NCBI RefSeq assembly: GCF_000818395.1 | Contig: NZ_JWJG01000028.1 | Location: forward strand, 1,552,222 to 1,616,221 | Origin: Noviherbaspirillum autotrophicum | Lineage (GTDB): Bacteria; Pseudomonadota; Gammaproteobacteria; Burkholderiales; Burkholderiaceae_D | DNA length: 64,000 nucleotides | Direction of reading: 5' to 3' | In this document: piece by piece, positions 38,841 through 48,053 of the stretch | Layout of the letters: the number at the start of each line of letters is the position of its first letter | Numbering within the stretch: position 1 is the first letter of the stretch | Notes under the pieces: generated by a model | What the model was told of the DNA's origin: nothing | The model's input: the letters and a program-made list of their open reading frames with translations, nothing else | Databases searched by the model: none | Made by a program: the position numbers and the translations under genes

Positions 38841-39230
38841 TCAGGCCGCCTGCTTGGACTTGCTCTTGTAGTCCTGCACCGCCGCCTTGATTGCGTCTTC
38901 GGCCAGGATCGAGCAGTGAATCTTCACCGGCGGAAGCGCGAGCTCTTCCGCGATCTGCGTGTTCTTGATCGCCATCGCCTCGTCGAGCGTCTTGCCCTTG
39001 ACCCATTCTGTCACCAGCGAAGATGACGCAATCGCGGAACCGCAGCCATAGGTCTTGAACTTCGCGTCTTCGATCACGCCATCGGCGCCGACCTTGATCT
39101 GCAACTTCATCACATCGCCGCAAGCCGGCGCGCCGACCATGCCGGTGCCCACCGACTCGTCGCCCTTGTCGAAGGCGCCGACGTTACGCGGGTTTTCATA
39201 ATGGTCGAGGACTTTTTCCGAATAAGACAT
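38841..39230 (-). CDS. iscU: Fe-S cluster scaffold protein IscU
   Basis: Scaffold on which IscS-derived sulfur and iron form the cluster. 129 aa. Seen: ligands Cys37 with Asp39 (APACGDVMKL), Cys63 (KTYGCGSAIASSS), His105 and Cys106 (KIHCSILAEDAI), and the LPPVK motif (residues 99-103) recognised by HscA. All positions match E. coli IscU. It lies between iscS (30 bp) and iscA. Confidence 0.98.
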   Translation of the reverse strand: MSYSEKVLDHYENPRNVGAFDKGDESVGTGMVGAPACGDVMKLQIKVGADGVIEDAKFKTYGCGSAIASSSLVTEWVKGKTLDEAMAIKNTQIAEELALPPVKIHCSILAEDAIKAAVQDYKSKSKQAA

Positions 39231-39260
39231 TTGATGCTCCTTATAACTTTGACAGGCCGC

Positions 39261-40514
39261 TCAGTGCGCCGCCCACTGAATCGAGTTGATATCGATCCCT
39301 TCCTTGTGCATATCCCACAGCGGCGACAGTTCGCGCAGCTTGGCCACCTTGGACTTGATCAGGTTGATCGTGAAATCGATATCTTCCTCGGTGGTGAAAC
39401 GGCCGATGGTGAAGCGGATCGAGCTATGCGCCAGTTCGTCGCTGCGCCCCAGCGCGCGCAACACATACGAAGGCTCCAGGCTGGCCGAAGTACAGGCCGA
39501 GCCGGACGACACGGCGATATCCTTGATCGCCATGATCAGCGACTCGCCTTCGACATAATTGAAGCTGACGTTCAGGTTGTGCGGAACGCGGTGCTCCATG
39601 TCGCCGTTGACGTAGACTTCCTCAATCTCGTTCAACCCCTTGGCCAGGCGGTCGCGCAGCGCCTTGATGCGCACGATCTCGGCATCCATCTCTTCCTTCG
39701 CGATGCGGAAGGCTTCGCCCATGCCGACGATCTGGTGCGTCGGCAGCGTGCCGGAACGCAGGCCGCGCTCGTGGCCACCGCCATGCATCTGCGGTTCGAT
39801 GCGCACGCGCGGCTTGCGGCGCACGTACAGCGCGCCGATGCCTTTCGGACCGTAAGTTTTGTGCGCGGTGAACGTCATCAGGTCGACCTTCCATTTTTGC
39901 AGGTCGATATGTACCTTGCCGGTCGCCTGCGCAGCGTCGCAATGGAAAATGATGCCCTTCGAGCGGCACAGTTCGCCGATCTCCGGAATCGGCTGGATCA
40001 CGCCGATTTCGTTGTTGACCAACATGACCGATACCAGGATCGTGTCCGGACGAATCGCCTGCTCCAACTGCTCGAGCGTAATCAGGCCGTTGTCCTGCGG
40101 CTGCAGGTAAGTCGCTTCGAACCCCTGACGCTCCAGTTCGCGCACAGTGTCGAGGACCGCCTTGTGCTCGGTCTTGACCGTGATGATGTGCTTGCCCTTG
40201 GTCTTGTAGAACTGCGCCGCGCCCTTCAATGCCAGGTTGTTGCCTTCAGTAGCGCCGGAAGTCCAGATGATTTCACGCGGGTCGGCATTGACCAGCGCAG
40301 CGACATGCGCGCGCGCTTCTTCCACCGCTTTTTCCGCTTCCCATCCGTACATGTGGCTGCGCGAAGCCGGATTGCCGAACTGCTCGCGCAGGTAGGGAAT
40401 CATCTTGTCGGCCACGCGCGGGTCGATCGGCGTGGTTGCCGAGTAATCCATGTAGATCGGGAAATGCGGCGCCTTGATAGTATCGATCAGGCTTTTTTCC
40501 AGAGGGGCGTTCAT
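39261..40514 (-). CDS. iscS: Cysteine desulfurase IscS
   Basis: PLP enzyme that removes sulfur from cysteine and passes persulfide to IscU, and also to tRNA thiolation partners. 417 aa from ATG 40514. Upstream in-frame TTG (40535) and GTG starts would overlap iscR and are less likely. Seen: PLP-binding Lys219 ([12 protein letters not shown]), catalytic Cys341 in the mobile loop ([15 protein letters not shown]), His and Asp of the PLP site ([15 protein letters not shown]). About 13 residues longer at the N-terminus than E. coli IscS. It starts 17 bp after the iscR stop. Confidence 0.97.
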   Translation of the reverse strand: MNAPLEKSLIDTIKAPHFPIYMDYSATTPIDPRVADKMIPYLREQFGNPASRSHMYGWEAEKAVEEARAHVAALVNADPREIIWTSGATEGNNLALKGAAQFYKTKGKHIITVKTEHKAVLDTVRELERQGFEATYLQPQDNGLITLEQLEQAIRPDTILVSVMLVNNEIGVIQPIPEIGELCRSKGIIFHCDAAQATGKVHIDLQKWKVDLMTFTAHKTYGPKGIGALYVRRKPRVRIEPQMHGGGHERGLRSGTLPTHQIVGMGEAFRIAKEEMDAEIVRIKALRDRLAKGLNEIEEVYVNGDMEHRVPHNLNVSFNYVEGESLIMAIKDIAVSSGSACTSASLEPSYVLRALGRSDELAHSSIRFTIGRFTTEEDIDFTINLIKSKVAKLRELSPLWDMHKEGIDINSIQWAAH

Positions 40515-40531
40515 ACGGTAATTCACTCCAA

Positions 40532-41005
40532 TCAAGCAGCCACGTGGGGACGGTGCATCACGACCACGCTGTTGTCTGCATTCTTTTGTTTTTGCTGGTC
40601 TACCAAGTCTTTGAGAGAGACGGAATCGAGGTATTCGACCATCTTTGCATTAAGCGTGGACCACAGATCATGGGTCATGCAACGAGTGCCGTGCTCATGG
40701 CTGGAGCTATGGCAATTTTCCTTGCCGCCGCACTGAGTCGCATCGAGCGGTTCATCGACCGCGATAATAATGTCCGCAACGGTGACATCCTCCGCACGAC
40801 GCGCGAGAGTGTAGCCGCCGCCAGGGCCACGGACGGATTCGACGATTTCATGACGGCGCAGCTTGCCGAATAACTGTTCCAGGTATGACAGGGAAATTTC
40901 CTGCCGTTGGCTAATAGCAGACAAGGTGACTGGACCTTTGTCCTGGCGCAAAGCCAGATCGATCATCGCCGTCACTGCAAACCGGCCTTTTGTAGTCAGA
41001 CGCAT
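40532..41005 (-). CDS. iscR: Fe-S cluster-dependent regulator IscR
   Basis: Rrf2-family repressor of the isc operon when it holds a [2Fe-2S] cluster. 157 aa. Seen: N-terminal winged helix ([19 protein letters not shown]), dimerisation helix, and ligands Cys92, Cys98 and Cys109 with His112 (QCGGKENC ... RCMTHDLW). The loop before the third Cys is 5 residues longer than in E. coli (Cys104/His107). First gene of the operon. Two predicted IscR operators overlap its promoter, so autoregulation is expected. Confidence 0.97.
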   Translation of the reverse strand: MRLTTKGRFAVTAMIDLALRQDKGPVTLSAISQRQEISLSYLEQLFGKLRRHEIVESVRGPGGGYTLARRAEDVTVADIIIAVDEPLDATQCGGKENCHSSSHEHGTRCMTHDLWSTLNAKMVEYLDSVSLKDLVDQQKQKNADNSVVVMHRPHVAA

Positions 41006-41057
41006 AAAACCTCAGCTCCCAAGCGAAACTGTATCCAAGTTCTAACAAATACCCCGG

Positions 41058-41082
41058 ATTCCCGAATATTTTAGTCAAGTAT
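41058..41082 (-). promoter_or_regulatory. IscR type-1 operator, proximal
   Basis: On the minus strand this reads ATACTTGACTAAAATATTCG followed by GGAAT, close to the type-1 IscR consensus (ATA..TGACT....AGTC...TAT). It overlaps the -10 box and start region of the isc promoter. Predicted by eye from the known consensus. Confidence 0.75.
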
Positions 41083-41106
41083 ACCAAAGCCGACTGATTT
41101 TGTCAG
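41078..41106 (-). promoter_or_regulatory. Predicted sigma-70 promoter of the isc operon
   Basis: Minus strand: -35 CTGACA (41101-41106), 17-bp spacer, -10 TATACT (41078-41083), about 70 bp before the iscR start. Both boxes are embedded in IscR-like operators. Confidence 0.75.
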
Positions 41107-41110
41107 GTAT
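41086..41110 (-). promoter_or_regulatory. IscR type-1 operator, distal
   Basis: Minus strand: ATACCTGACAAAATCAGTCG followed by GCTTT. It matches the type-1 half-site pattern well and overlaps the -35 box and spacer. Its centre is 28 bp from that of the proximal site, so the two lie in tandem with a 3-bp gap. Confidence 0.78.
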
Positions 41111-41224
41111 TCCGGGCAATACATGGACTTGGGTCGCGCAAGAGAGGATTATTTGATTGCTGCGGTGCAACTGAATGGATGCCATTATTTCATATTTCAC
41201 TTCACGCCGCTTTCCCGCTTTTCT

Positions 41225-42196
41225 TTACTGCAGGCGCAAGCGCATGAAAACCATGAATGCAGCGGGCTCGCTCCCGTAAACAGGCGAAGCGGATGGAGGG
41301 ACGACATAACGGCTCACGAATGCGCCGGTATCCACCTTAACTGCCCCCCGCCCCCCGCCTTCATGGAAATAGCCGAACGTCAGCTTATTCATCTTGAATG
41401 TGCGGTTCATCGCGGCACCGCTTTCTGCCACCAATTCGCCGCTGGCCACCTGTTCCAGCCGTCCGAACACTGCGTGCGGGCCATTGAAGCGAAGTGTGGA
41501 TTCGATCAGATAGCCCATCGCCGGCTCACGCGACTTCCTGGTGTTTCTTCCCCAAGCGATCGTGCTTTGCCAATTGCCATTGTTCAAGGCGCGATTGTAG
41601 GTCGCCGATAAGGTTGCGCGTCGGACCTCCTCATCCGGCGCAAGCTGGTCCAAGTTGCTCAAGGTGCCACGGCTGAACTGAAAAGACCAATTCGGGGACG
41701 GATTGTAAGACAGCCGAGTCGACGTGGAATCCAGCCGCAATGCGTACTTGTCAGATGGCGAGCCATCATCCCGTACCTGCCCGGAGAACGCGGACCCTTC
41801 GAGCTTGAGCGCATGCCATGCATAGCCGACCGTAAAAACACGGGACGCTTGGCCGCTCGCATCCAGCCAATGGCTGGCGCGCCCTGATTCCGGATTGTCG
41901 ACGCCAGACAGTCGGCGCATGTAGGAAACCGGCGGCCCTAACGCCGGCTCGCCCGGCATCCCAACGTAACCGAACAAGGAACTCCGGCTGCTCATAGCGA
42001 GACTATACGAGGCGGAGAAGCTTTGCTCCCGGACACGATTGCCCTCACGAGCTAGCATCAATGGGGCACGCCAATTCCATGCGGAATATATGACGGATTC
42101 GGCTTGATCGCTTGCCTTTTCAATTGCCGGCCCAGCATATATCGGGCAGCTTGCCACGCAACTTGCCACTGCCACCGCTGTTGTTATTGCCTTCAT
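41225..42196 (-). CDS. Secreted, barrel-like conserved hypothetical protein
   Basis: 323 aa from ATG 42196 (in-frame ATG at 42220 adds 8 basic residues). Seen: a signal peptide (MKAITTAVAVASC to YAGP, cleavage likely near residue 22), then many alternating polar/hydrophobic stretches such as FSASYSLAMSS, FTVGYAWHALKLEGSAFSG, TRLSYNPSPNWSFQFSRG and LSATYNRAL, ending in the aromatic/hydrophobic strand AAFMVFMRLRLQ. This suggests an outer-membrane beta-barrel of about 12-14 strands. The GEPALGPPVSYMRRLSG motif resembles one in uncharacterised betaproteobacterial proteins, some near copper-resistance genes (from memory). Function unknown. Upstream of iscR and tandem with it. Confidence 0.7.
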   Translation of the reverse strand: MKAITTAVAVASCVASCPIYAGPAIEKASDQAESVIYSAWNWRAPLMLAREGNRVREQSFSASYSLAMSSRSSLFGYVGMPGEPALGPPVSYMRRLSGVDNPESGRASHWLDASGQASRVFTVGYAWHALKLEGSAFSGQVRDDGSPSDKYALRLDSTSTRLSYNPSPNWSFQFSRGTLSNLDQLAPDEEVRRATLSATYNRALNNGNWQSTIAWGRNTRKSREPAMGYLIESTLRFNGPHAVFGRLEQVASGELVAESGAAMNRTFKMNKLTFGYFHEGGGRGAVKVDTGAFVSRYVVPPSASPVYGSEPAAFMVFMRLRLQ

Positions 42197-42445
42197 GCTG
42201 CGCCCCTTCCTGTTTGGCACACGAAGTCATTAGCACAATGCAAACCTCATACCAGTGCAACAGCAAAGTTTCTGCATCACCGCGAACCGACCTGCAATCT
42301 CGCCGAGAACGCCGATTCGTTCATTATCAGGAAGGGTTTAAGGTGGATTTTGTGGCGCCTAACGGGACATAGCACTGGCACTGCCCGCATGGGAAAAATT
42401 ACAGCACCGGGCAAGCATTACAGTGCAAGATGCACCTGATATATC

Positions 42446-42967
42446 CTACATGCCGGGGCCGGGAGCCCGTGCTTCGAGGCGTTCAAGCGCGATATGACTT
42501 TGAACAAGAGTACGCATCAGCCCTTTGCAGGCATCCTCCACGTAATCCAGCACTCGATCAAAATCGGTACTGCCGCGGTAATAGGGATCAGGAACGACAG
42601 GCGTTTTGAATTTGCGCGAATACTCCATCAGCATGCCCAGTTTCGATTCACAAGCGGCCGGACACATGGTCTGCAACCTGTCCAGATTATTGAAATCCAT
42701 TGCCAGCAGCAAATCGAATCGCTCGAAATCCTCCACACTGAGCTCACGGGCTCGCAGCATCGACAAGTCATAGCCGCGCCGCTGCGCAGCAGCAAGGGCA
42801 CGCGGATCAGGCGGTTCACCGACGTGATATCCATGGGTGCCGGCGGAATCGACCACAATGCGATTTTGCATGTCCGCATTCTCGATCAGTTTTCGCATGA
42901 CGCCCTCCGCAGTGGGAGAGCGGCAAATGTTTCCCATGCAAACAAACAAAATTTGAACATTTGCCAT
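42446..42967 (-). CDS. Low-molecular-weight protein-tyrosine phosphatase
   Basis: Cytoplasmic phosphatase of the LMW-PTP/Wzb family, often acting on tyrosine kinases of exopolysaccharide assembly. 173 aa from ATG 42967; the frame is open upstream, but the CX5R loop must lie near the N-terminus. Seen: FVCMGNICRSPTAEG with nucleophile Cys10 and Arg16, and the general-acid Asp127 in PDPYYRG. The C-terminal tail of about 15 residues past the usual end is polar (LERLEARAPGPGM). No kinase partner is adjacent, so the substrate is unknown. Confidence 0.94.
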   Translation of the reverse strand: MANVQILFVCMGNICRSPTAEGVMRKLIENADMQNRIVVDSAGTHGYHVGEPPDPRALAAAQRRGYDLSMLRARELSVEDFERFDLLLAMDFNNLDRLQTMCPAACESKLGMLMEYSRKFKTPVVPDPYYRGSTDFDRVLDYVEDACKGLMRTLVQSHIALERLEARAPGPGM

Positions 42968-43229
42968 TGGACACTCGGCGATAAAAAATAAGCTGTCGTA
43001 AAAAGACCTGATGTCGATTTGGATGACGTGCTTCCCGCCCCTACCGATCCACAATTGCGTCGCCCCCGGGAGGAAAAAAGGTTAGCAACTTTGACGCCAT
43101 CGCCCGGAAATGTACTTGAATAAGTTTTTCGGGCTGTGTTGCTTCATCGTCTGTTGAAATGACAATGACGATGATGATAAGTCGCAATAGATTTTCAAGT
43201 TAGGCAGACATCGATGCAGACACGCCACG

Positions 43230-44021
43230 TCATGCCTGTTTCAGCAACAAATGCATCGGACCGAATAGTTTTTGCATCGTCTCGTTACCGATAAAAGTGA
43301 GGTTATAGGGATGCTCCGACAGCGCCTTGGGAAATCGCGCAGTCGACGACAATCCCTTCAGCTGCTCCGCGATTTTCCCCCACAACACCAGTGTCGGCGG
43401 TGTCATGCTCTGTGCCTCTGCGTGCTCTGCCAGTGCCATCAGTACTACCTGCAGGAACGGCTGCCAGGCGCGCGCCTCTTTCGCCGGCGGCACATGAGGA
43501 CGAAATACCAGCGCCGCATTCAGCAGCAGAAAGCCATGGCGCGTGAGATTTGCCTGCAACTCGGTCAGCGTTTGGATAAAGGGAGATCCGATGGCACGTG
43601 TCTTCATCGATACTTGTGCGATGGCGTCGCCCGACGCGTTATCCACCGTAAGCAACCCGTCGGTCACCAACAGCATTTTCATGAAATTACGCAGCGAGGT
43701 GGCACGATTGACCTGCTTCGACAGCCCCTTCTCGGACCAGAGGGACTCGACCGCACCATCCATGAAGCACACCCCGGTCGCACTCTGTTCTCGCGGATAA
43801 GGCCCCTCGCCCACCAGCACGTACCGCACCACGTCCAGTGGCTGCGAGAACGCGCCAAACATGCGCCCCGCAGTGGGCAGATAATTGTCCTCTGCCAGTG
43901 CAGGGAGATACGCCGGATCGGCTTCCGCAATCGATTCCAGCCCCTTTGCCAAGATGGAACGCCAGGAGGGATGCGCGAGCTTGAGCGCTTCTTGTATCGG
44001 CTGCGGAATCATTTTAGGCAT
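43230..44021 (-). CDS. Uracil-DNA-glycosylase-like protein lacking the catalytic Asp
   Basis: A 263-residue protein with the family 1 uracil-DNA glycosylase layout: VRYVLVGEGPYPREQ where UNG has GQDPYHG, LLLNAALVFRPH like the LLLN-LTV motif, VLWGKIAEQL like the VLWGxxA motif, and SEHPYNLTF like the HPSPLS leucine-loop motif. At the active site the UNG Asp64 equivalent is Gly73 and the His of PYH is Pro76, so normal uracil excision chemistry is unlikely. The second His (in SEHP) is kept. Related degenerate UDG-like genes occur in Burkholderiales (from memory). The role could be DNA binding or a different base. It neighbours uvrB on the same strand, 104 bp away. Confidence 0.8.
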   Translation of the reverse strand: MPKMIPQPIQEALKLAHPSWRSILAKGLESIAEADPAYLPALAEDNYLPTAGRMFGAFSQPLDVVRYVLVGEGPYPREQSATGVCFMDGAVESLWSEKGLSKQVNRATSLRNFMKMLLVTDGLLTVDNASGDAIAQVSMKTRAIGSPFIQTLTELQANLTRHGFLLLNAALVFRPHVPPAKEARAWQPFLQVVLMALAEHAEAQSMTPPTLVLWGKIAEQLKGLSSTARFPKALSEHPYNLTFIGNETMQKLFGPMHLLLKQA

Positions 44022-44125
44022 AGCAGATAATCAATAAAAAGGGCGATTGTACCGTCGTCACACGGCGAAACCGCCCTTCGATGCATCCACAGCGAGCGCC
44101 GCAGCGCCGGTATTAAATTGCCTTG

Positions 44126-46225
44126 CTACTTGCCCAGCAGCGACACCACATTGTCTTCGCCCGGCACCCCGAACAGCTGTTCCTTCAACAGATGCAATTG
44201 GTCCCGTACCTGCGCCGCCTTTTCGAATTCCAGGTTCTTCGAATGGTCGAGCATCAGTTTTTCGAGACGCTTGATTTCCTTGCTGATCTGTTTTTCGGAC
44301 ATCGATTCATACTTCGCATGTTCCTGCGCGACTTCCAGTTCCAGACGTGCCTCGTGCGGGTTATAGACGCCATCGATCAGCTCGCGGATCTCCTTCTTGA
44401 TGCCCTTCGGCGTAATGTTGTTGGCCTTGTTAAACGCGACCTGCTTGGTACGGCGACGCTCGGTTTCGTCGATGGCGCGACGCATCGAATCGGTTACCGT
44501 GTCGCCGTACAGGATCGCCATGCCGTTCAGGTTACGCGCGGCGCGGCCGATAGTCTGGATCAGGCTGCGCTCGGAACGCAAGAAGCCTTCCTTGTCCGCG
44601 TCGAGGATCGCCACCAGCGACACTTCCGGGATGTCCAGGCCTTCGCGCAGCAGGTTGATCCCAACCAGCACATCGAAGGTGCCGATGCGCAGGTCGCGGA
44701 TGATTTCCACGCGCTCGACGGTATCGATATCGCTGTGCAGGTAGCGCACCTTCACGCCGTTATCGCCCAGGAATTCCGTCAGCTGCTCAGCCATGCGCTT
44801 GGTCAGCGTGGTTACCAGCACGCGCTCGCTTTTCTTCACGCGATCGGTGATCTCGGACATCAGGTCGTCGACCTGCGTGCTGGCCGGGCGCACTGAAATC
44901 TGCGGGTCAACCAGGCCGGTCGGGCGCACCACCTGCTCCACCACCTGCCCGGCATGCGTTTTCTCGTATTCGGCCGGCGTGGCCGATACGAAAACGGTCT
45001 GCCGCATCTTGGCCTCGAATTCCTCGAATTTCAATGGCCGATTGTCGAGCGCAGACGGCAGGCGGAAGCCATAATCGACCAGATTAGTCTTGCGTGCGCG
45101 GTCGCCGTTGTACATGCCATTAAGCTGCCCCAGCAGCACGTGCGATTCGTCGAGAAACATCACGGCATCCTGCGGCAGGTAGTCGACCAAGGTCGGCGGC
45201 GGCTCGCCCGGCTTGGCGCCGGAAAGGTGCCGCGAATAATTCTCGATCCCCTTGGTGAAGCCGATTTCCGTCATCATTTCGAGGTCGAAGCGGGTGCGCT
45301 GCTCCAGCCGCTGCTCTTCGACCAGCTTGTTCTCCTTGAGGAAGAATTCCAAGCGTTCGCGCAATTCTTCCTTAATGCTCTCGATGGCGCGCAGCACGGT
45401 CGAGCGCGGCGTGACGTAATGCGAACCCGGATAGATCGTAAAGCGCGGGATCTTCTGCCGCACGCGCCCGGTCAGCGGGTCGAACAGCTGCAGGCTGTCG
45501 ATTTCGTCATCGAAGGTCTCGATACGCAATGCCAGTTCCGCATGTTCCGCCGGGAACACGTCGATCGTATCGCCGCGCACGCGGAAGGTGCCGCGCCCGA
45601 AATCCACCTCGTTGCGCGTGTACTGCATCTGGATCAGGCGCGCAATCACGTCGCGCTGGCTGACCTTGTCCTTGCTGCGCAAGGTCAGGATCATCTGGTG
45701 GTATTCGTTCGGATTACCGATACCGTAGATCGCCGACACGGTCGCCACGATCACCACATCGCGCCGCTCCATCAGCGACTTCGTGCACGACAGGCGCATC
45801 TGCTCGATATGCTCGTTGATCGACGAATCTTTCTCGATAAACAAGTCACGCTGCGGAACGTATGCTTCCGGTTGGTAATAGTCGTAATAGCTGACGAAAT
45901 ACTCTACGGCGTTCTGCGGAAAGAAATCACGAAATTCGCTGTACAACTGCGCCGCCAGCGTCTTGTTTGGCGCAAATATGATGGCCGGCCGCCCGAGACG
46001 CGCAATCACGTTCGCCATCGTGTACGTTTTGCCGGAGCCGGTTACGCCCAGCAGCGTCTGGTACGACAAGCCGTCTTCGATACCCTCGACCAGCTTCGCG
46101 ATCGCAGCCGGCTGGTCGCCGGCGGGCGGAAACGGCTGGTACAGGCGATATGGGGAGTCCGCGAAGGTAACGATCTTCGATTCGTCGATGGGACTGGATA
46201 CTTGGGATAAATCTGCCATCTGCAT
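44126..46225 (-). CDS. uvrB: Excinuclease ABC subunit UvrB
   Basis: Damage-recognition helicase of nucleotide excision repair. 699 aa (697 if the second ATG at 46219 is used). Seen: Walker [14 protein letters not shown], the damage-sensing beta-hairpin [16 protein letters not shown]-like box MFLDESHV, helicase motifs [12 protein letters not shown], and the C-terminal UVR domain [22 protein letters not shown] that binds UvrC. Divergent from the aminotransferase gene. No LexA-type CTGT-N8-ACAG box was found in the 124-bp intergenic region. Confidence 0.98.
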   Translation of the reverse strand: MQMADLSQVSSPIDESKIVTFADSPYRLYQPFPPAGDQPAAIAKLVEGIEDGLSYQTLLGVTGSGKTYTMANVIARLGRPAIIFAPNKTLAAQLYSEFRDFFPQNAVEYFVSYYDYYQPEAYVPQRDLFIEKDSSINEHIEQMRLSCTKSLMERRDVVIVATVSAIYGIGNPNEYHQMILTLRSKDKVSQRDVIARLIQMQYTRNEVDFGRGTFRVRGDTIDVFPAEHAELALRIETFDDEIDSLQLFDPLTGRVRQKIPRFTIYPGSHYVTPRSTVLRAIESIKEELRERLEFFLKENKLVEEQRLEQRTRFDLEMMTEIGFTKGIENYSRHLSGAKPGEPPPTLVDYLPQDAVMFLDESHVLLGQLNGMYNGDRARKTNLVDYGFRLPSALDNRPLKFEEFEAKMRQTVFVSATPAEYEKTHAGQVVEQVVRPTGLVDPQISVRPASTQVDDLMSEITDRVKKSERVLVTTLTKRMAEQLTEFLGDNGVKVRYLHSDIDTVERVEIIRDLRIGTFDVLVGINLLREGLDIPEVSLVAILDADKEGFLRSERSLIQTIGRAARNLNGMAILYGDTVTDSMRRAIDETERRRTKQVAFNKANNITPKGIKKEIRELIDGVYNPHEARLELEVAQEHAKYESMSEKQISKEIKRLEKLMLDHSKNLEFEKAAQVRDQLHLLKEQLFGVPGEDNVVSLLGK

Positions 46226-46349
46226 TCGACCTTTGGTAGAATAATAGGTTGCACATTAGCTTCAGGTTTCAAGACTGAAACTGACCACAACCCGGCTGCA
46301 AAAACGTGCAAAACACGTGCCTCGGCGGCCAACTTTTCATGTTATCACG

Positions 46350-47564
46350 ATGAGCCAATCCCATCCTGCATCCCTGTTTTCCGCCATCGAAATGGCGCCG
46401 CGCGACCCGATCCTGGGCATTACCGAAGCCTATAACGCCGACAAGAACCCGAACAAGGTCAACCTCGGCGTCGGTGTCTATTACGACGACAACGGCAAGG
46501 TGCCGCTGCTCGAATGCGTGAAGAAGGCCGAAGCGCAGCTGATGGAAAAAGCTGCTCCGCGCACCTACCTGCCGATCGAGGGCTTGGCCGCGTATGACAA
46601 GGCAGTGCAGGAACTGGTATTTGGTGCCGACAGCCCGGTCATTCAAGAAAAACGTGCGGTGACCGCGCAGGCAATCGGCGGCACCGGGGCACTGAAGCTC
46701 GGCGCCGATTTCCTGAAGCGCTTCTCGCCGAACGCGCAAGTCTTCATCAGCGATCCGAGCTGGGAAAACCATCGCGCACTGTTCGAATCCGCCGGCTTCA
46801 ACGTCAATAACTATCCTTACTACGATGCATCGACCCGCGGCGTCAACTTCAGCGGCATGCTCAACGCGCTGAAGGAAATGCCGGCCGGCTCCATCGTCGT
46901 GCTGCACGCCTGCTGCCATAACCCGACCGGCGCCGATCTGACTGAAGCGCAATGGACTGACGTGATCCAGGTGGTGACGCAGCGCGGCCTGGTACCGTTC
47001 CTCGACATGGCCTATCAGGGGTTTGGCGACGGCATCGACGAAGATGGCAAGGTGGTGCGCCGTTTTGCGGCTGCCGGCGGCCCGCTGTTCGTGTCCAATT
47101 CGTTCTCCAAGTCGTTCTCGCTGTATGGCGAGCGCGTCGGCGCCTTGAGCATCGTCGCCGCCAGCGCGGAAGAAGCTGCACGCGTGCTGTCACAATTGAA
47201 GCGCGTGGTACGCACCAATTACTCCAACCCGCCGACCCATGGCGGTCAAGTGGTGGCGATTACGCTATCCACGCCCGAACTGCGCAAGCTGTGGGAAGAC
47301 GAACTCGCCGGGATGCGTGTGCGTATCCGTGAAATGCGCCAGGCAATGGTGCAGAAGCTGAAGGAAAAGGCGCCAGGCCACAACTTCGACTTCGTCATCC
47401 AGCAGCGCGGCATGTTCTCGTATTCAGGCCTGACCAAGGAGCAAGTTGGCCGTCTGCGTGACGAGTTTTCGATCTATGCTGTCGATACCGGCCGCATCTG
47501 TGTCGCCGCATTGAATTCGCGCAACATCGACGCTGTAGTCGATGCCATCGCCAAGGTGCTTTAA
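46350..47564 (+). CDS. tyrB: Aromatic-amino-acid / aspartate aminotransferase (class I)
   Basis: PLP-dependent aminotransferase of family Ia, converting aromatic 2-oxo acids or oxaloacetate with glutamate. 404 aa from ATG 46350. The frame is open from 46317, but MSQSHPASLFSAIEMAPRDP fits the family start. Seen: GVGVYYDDNGKVPLL, HACCHNPTGADLT, and the PLP Lys in SNSFSKSFSLYGERVGAL, plus the substrate Arg region YAVDTGRICVAALN. TyrB versus AspC cannot be separated with certainty; the tyrB label is the usual one for this betaproteobacterial type. Followed by tRNA-Asn with its own promoter. Confidence 0.92.
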   Translation: MSQSHPASLFSAIEMAPRDPILGITEAYNADKNPNKVNLGVGVYYDDNGKVPLLECVKKAEAQLMEKAAPRTYLPIEGLAAYDKAVQELVFGADSPVIQEKRAVTAQAIGGTGALKLGADFLKRFSPNAQVFISDPSWENHRALFESAGFNVNNYPYYDASTRGVNFSGMLNALKEMPAGSIVVLHACCHNPTGADLTEAQWTDVIQVVTQRGLVPFLDMAYQGFGDGIDEDGKVVRRFAAAGGPLFVSNSFSKSFSLYGERVGALSIVAASAEEAARVLSQLKRVVRTNYSNPPTHGGQVVAITLSTPELRKLWEDELAGMRVRIREMRQAMVQKLKEKAPGHNFDFVIQQRGMFSYSGLTKEQVGRLRDEFSIYAVDTGRICVAALNSRNIDAVVDAIAKVL

Positions 47565-47618
47565 CCTTGAATGGAAGAATTGATTGTTGTCTGTCATTGC
47601 GAAATCCATCAGAAAGTT

Positions 47619-47648
47619 TTGACAGCAACAGAAAATTCCTCCTATAAT
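47619..47648 (+). promoter_or_regulatory. Sigma-70 promoter of tRNA-Asn
   Basis: Perfect consensus boxes: TTGACA (47619-47624), 18-bp spacer, TATAAT (47643-47648). Transcription would start near 47655, about 8 bp before the mature tRNA 5' end. Confidence 0.9.
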
Positions 47649-47662
47649 AGCGCTTCAGCTGT

Positions 47663-47738
47663 TCCCTGATAGCTCAGTCGGTAGAGCGACGGACTGTTAA
47701 TCCGCAGGTCCCTGGTTCGAGTCCAGGTCGGGGAGCCA
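47663..47738 (+). tRNA. tRNA-Asn (anticodon GTT)
   Basis: 76 nt including an encoded CCA end. Seen: acceptor stem TCCCTGA/TCGGGGA with one G-U pair, D-arm AGCTCAGTCGGTAGAGC, anticodon GTT at 47696-47698 in loop CTGTTAA, and T-arm with GGTTCGAGTCC. Consensus promoter just upstream and a strong terminator just downstream make this a single-gene transcript. Confidence 0.98.
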
Positions 47739-47747
47739 AAAGATTCG

Positions 47748-47780
47748 AGGGCTTACGTGAAAACGTAAGCCCTTTTTCTT
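47748..47780 (+). terminator. Intrinsic terminator after tRNA-Asn
   Basis: An 11-bp perfect stem AGGGCTTACGT/ACGTAAGCCCT closed by a GAAA tetraloop, followed by TTTTCTTT. It lies 10 nt after the tRNA CCA end. Confidence 0.95.
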
Positions 47781-48053
47781 TGGGTAGTCGAACTACCGCA
47801 TCAGCATCGCCATCTTCCCCCGCATCGGGAAATTTCCCAATTTCAATTGACTCCCATCAAATATATTTTCAAACCAATTTGATACATTTCGCCCATTGCA
47901 TTTTAGAAATAAAAGGCTTTTTGTGTCGCGAATTTGGCCTTCATTGTCCTGCCTTTCCATTTGCTTCGCATCCTGTTTTCGTGATTGCAGGCAACATCAT
48001 GTATGTCTCAGCTACAGCACACCATCGGAAACTGTGCGTCACGGAAAAGCATC

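Noticed and set aside
46226-46349. SOS (LexA) box upstream of uvrB
   Set aside because: No CTGT-N8-ACAG pattern could be found in the intergenic sequence.
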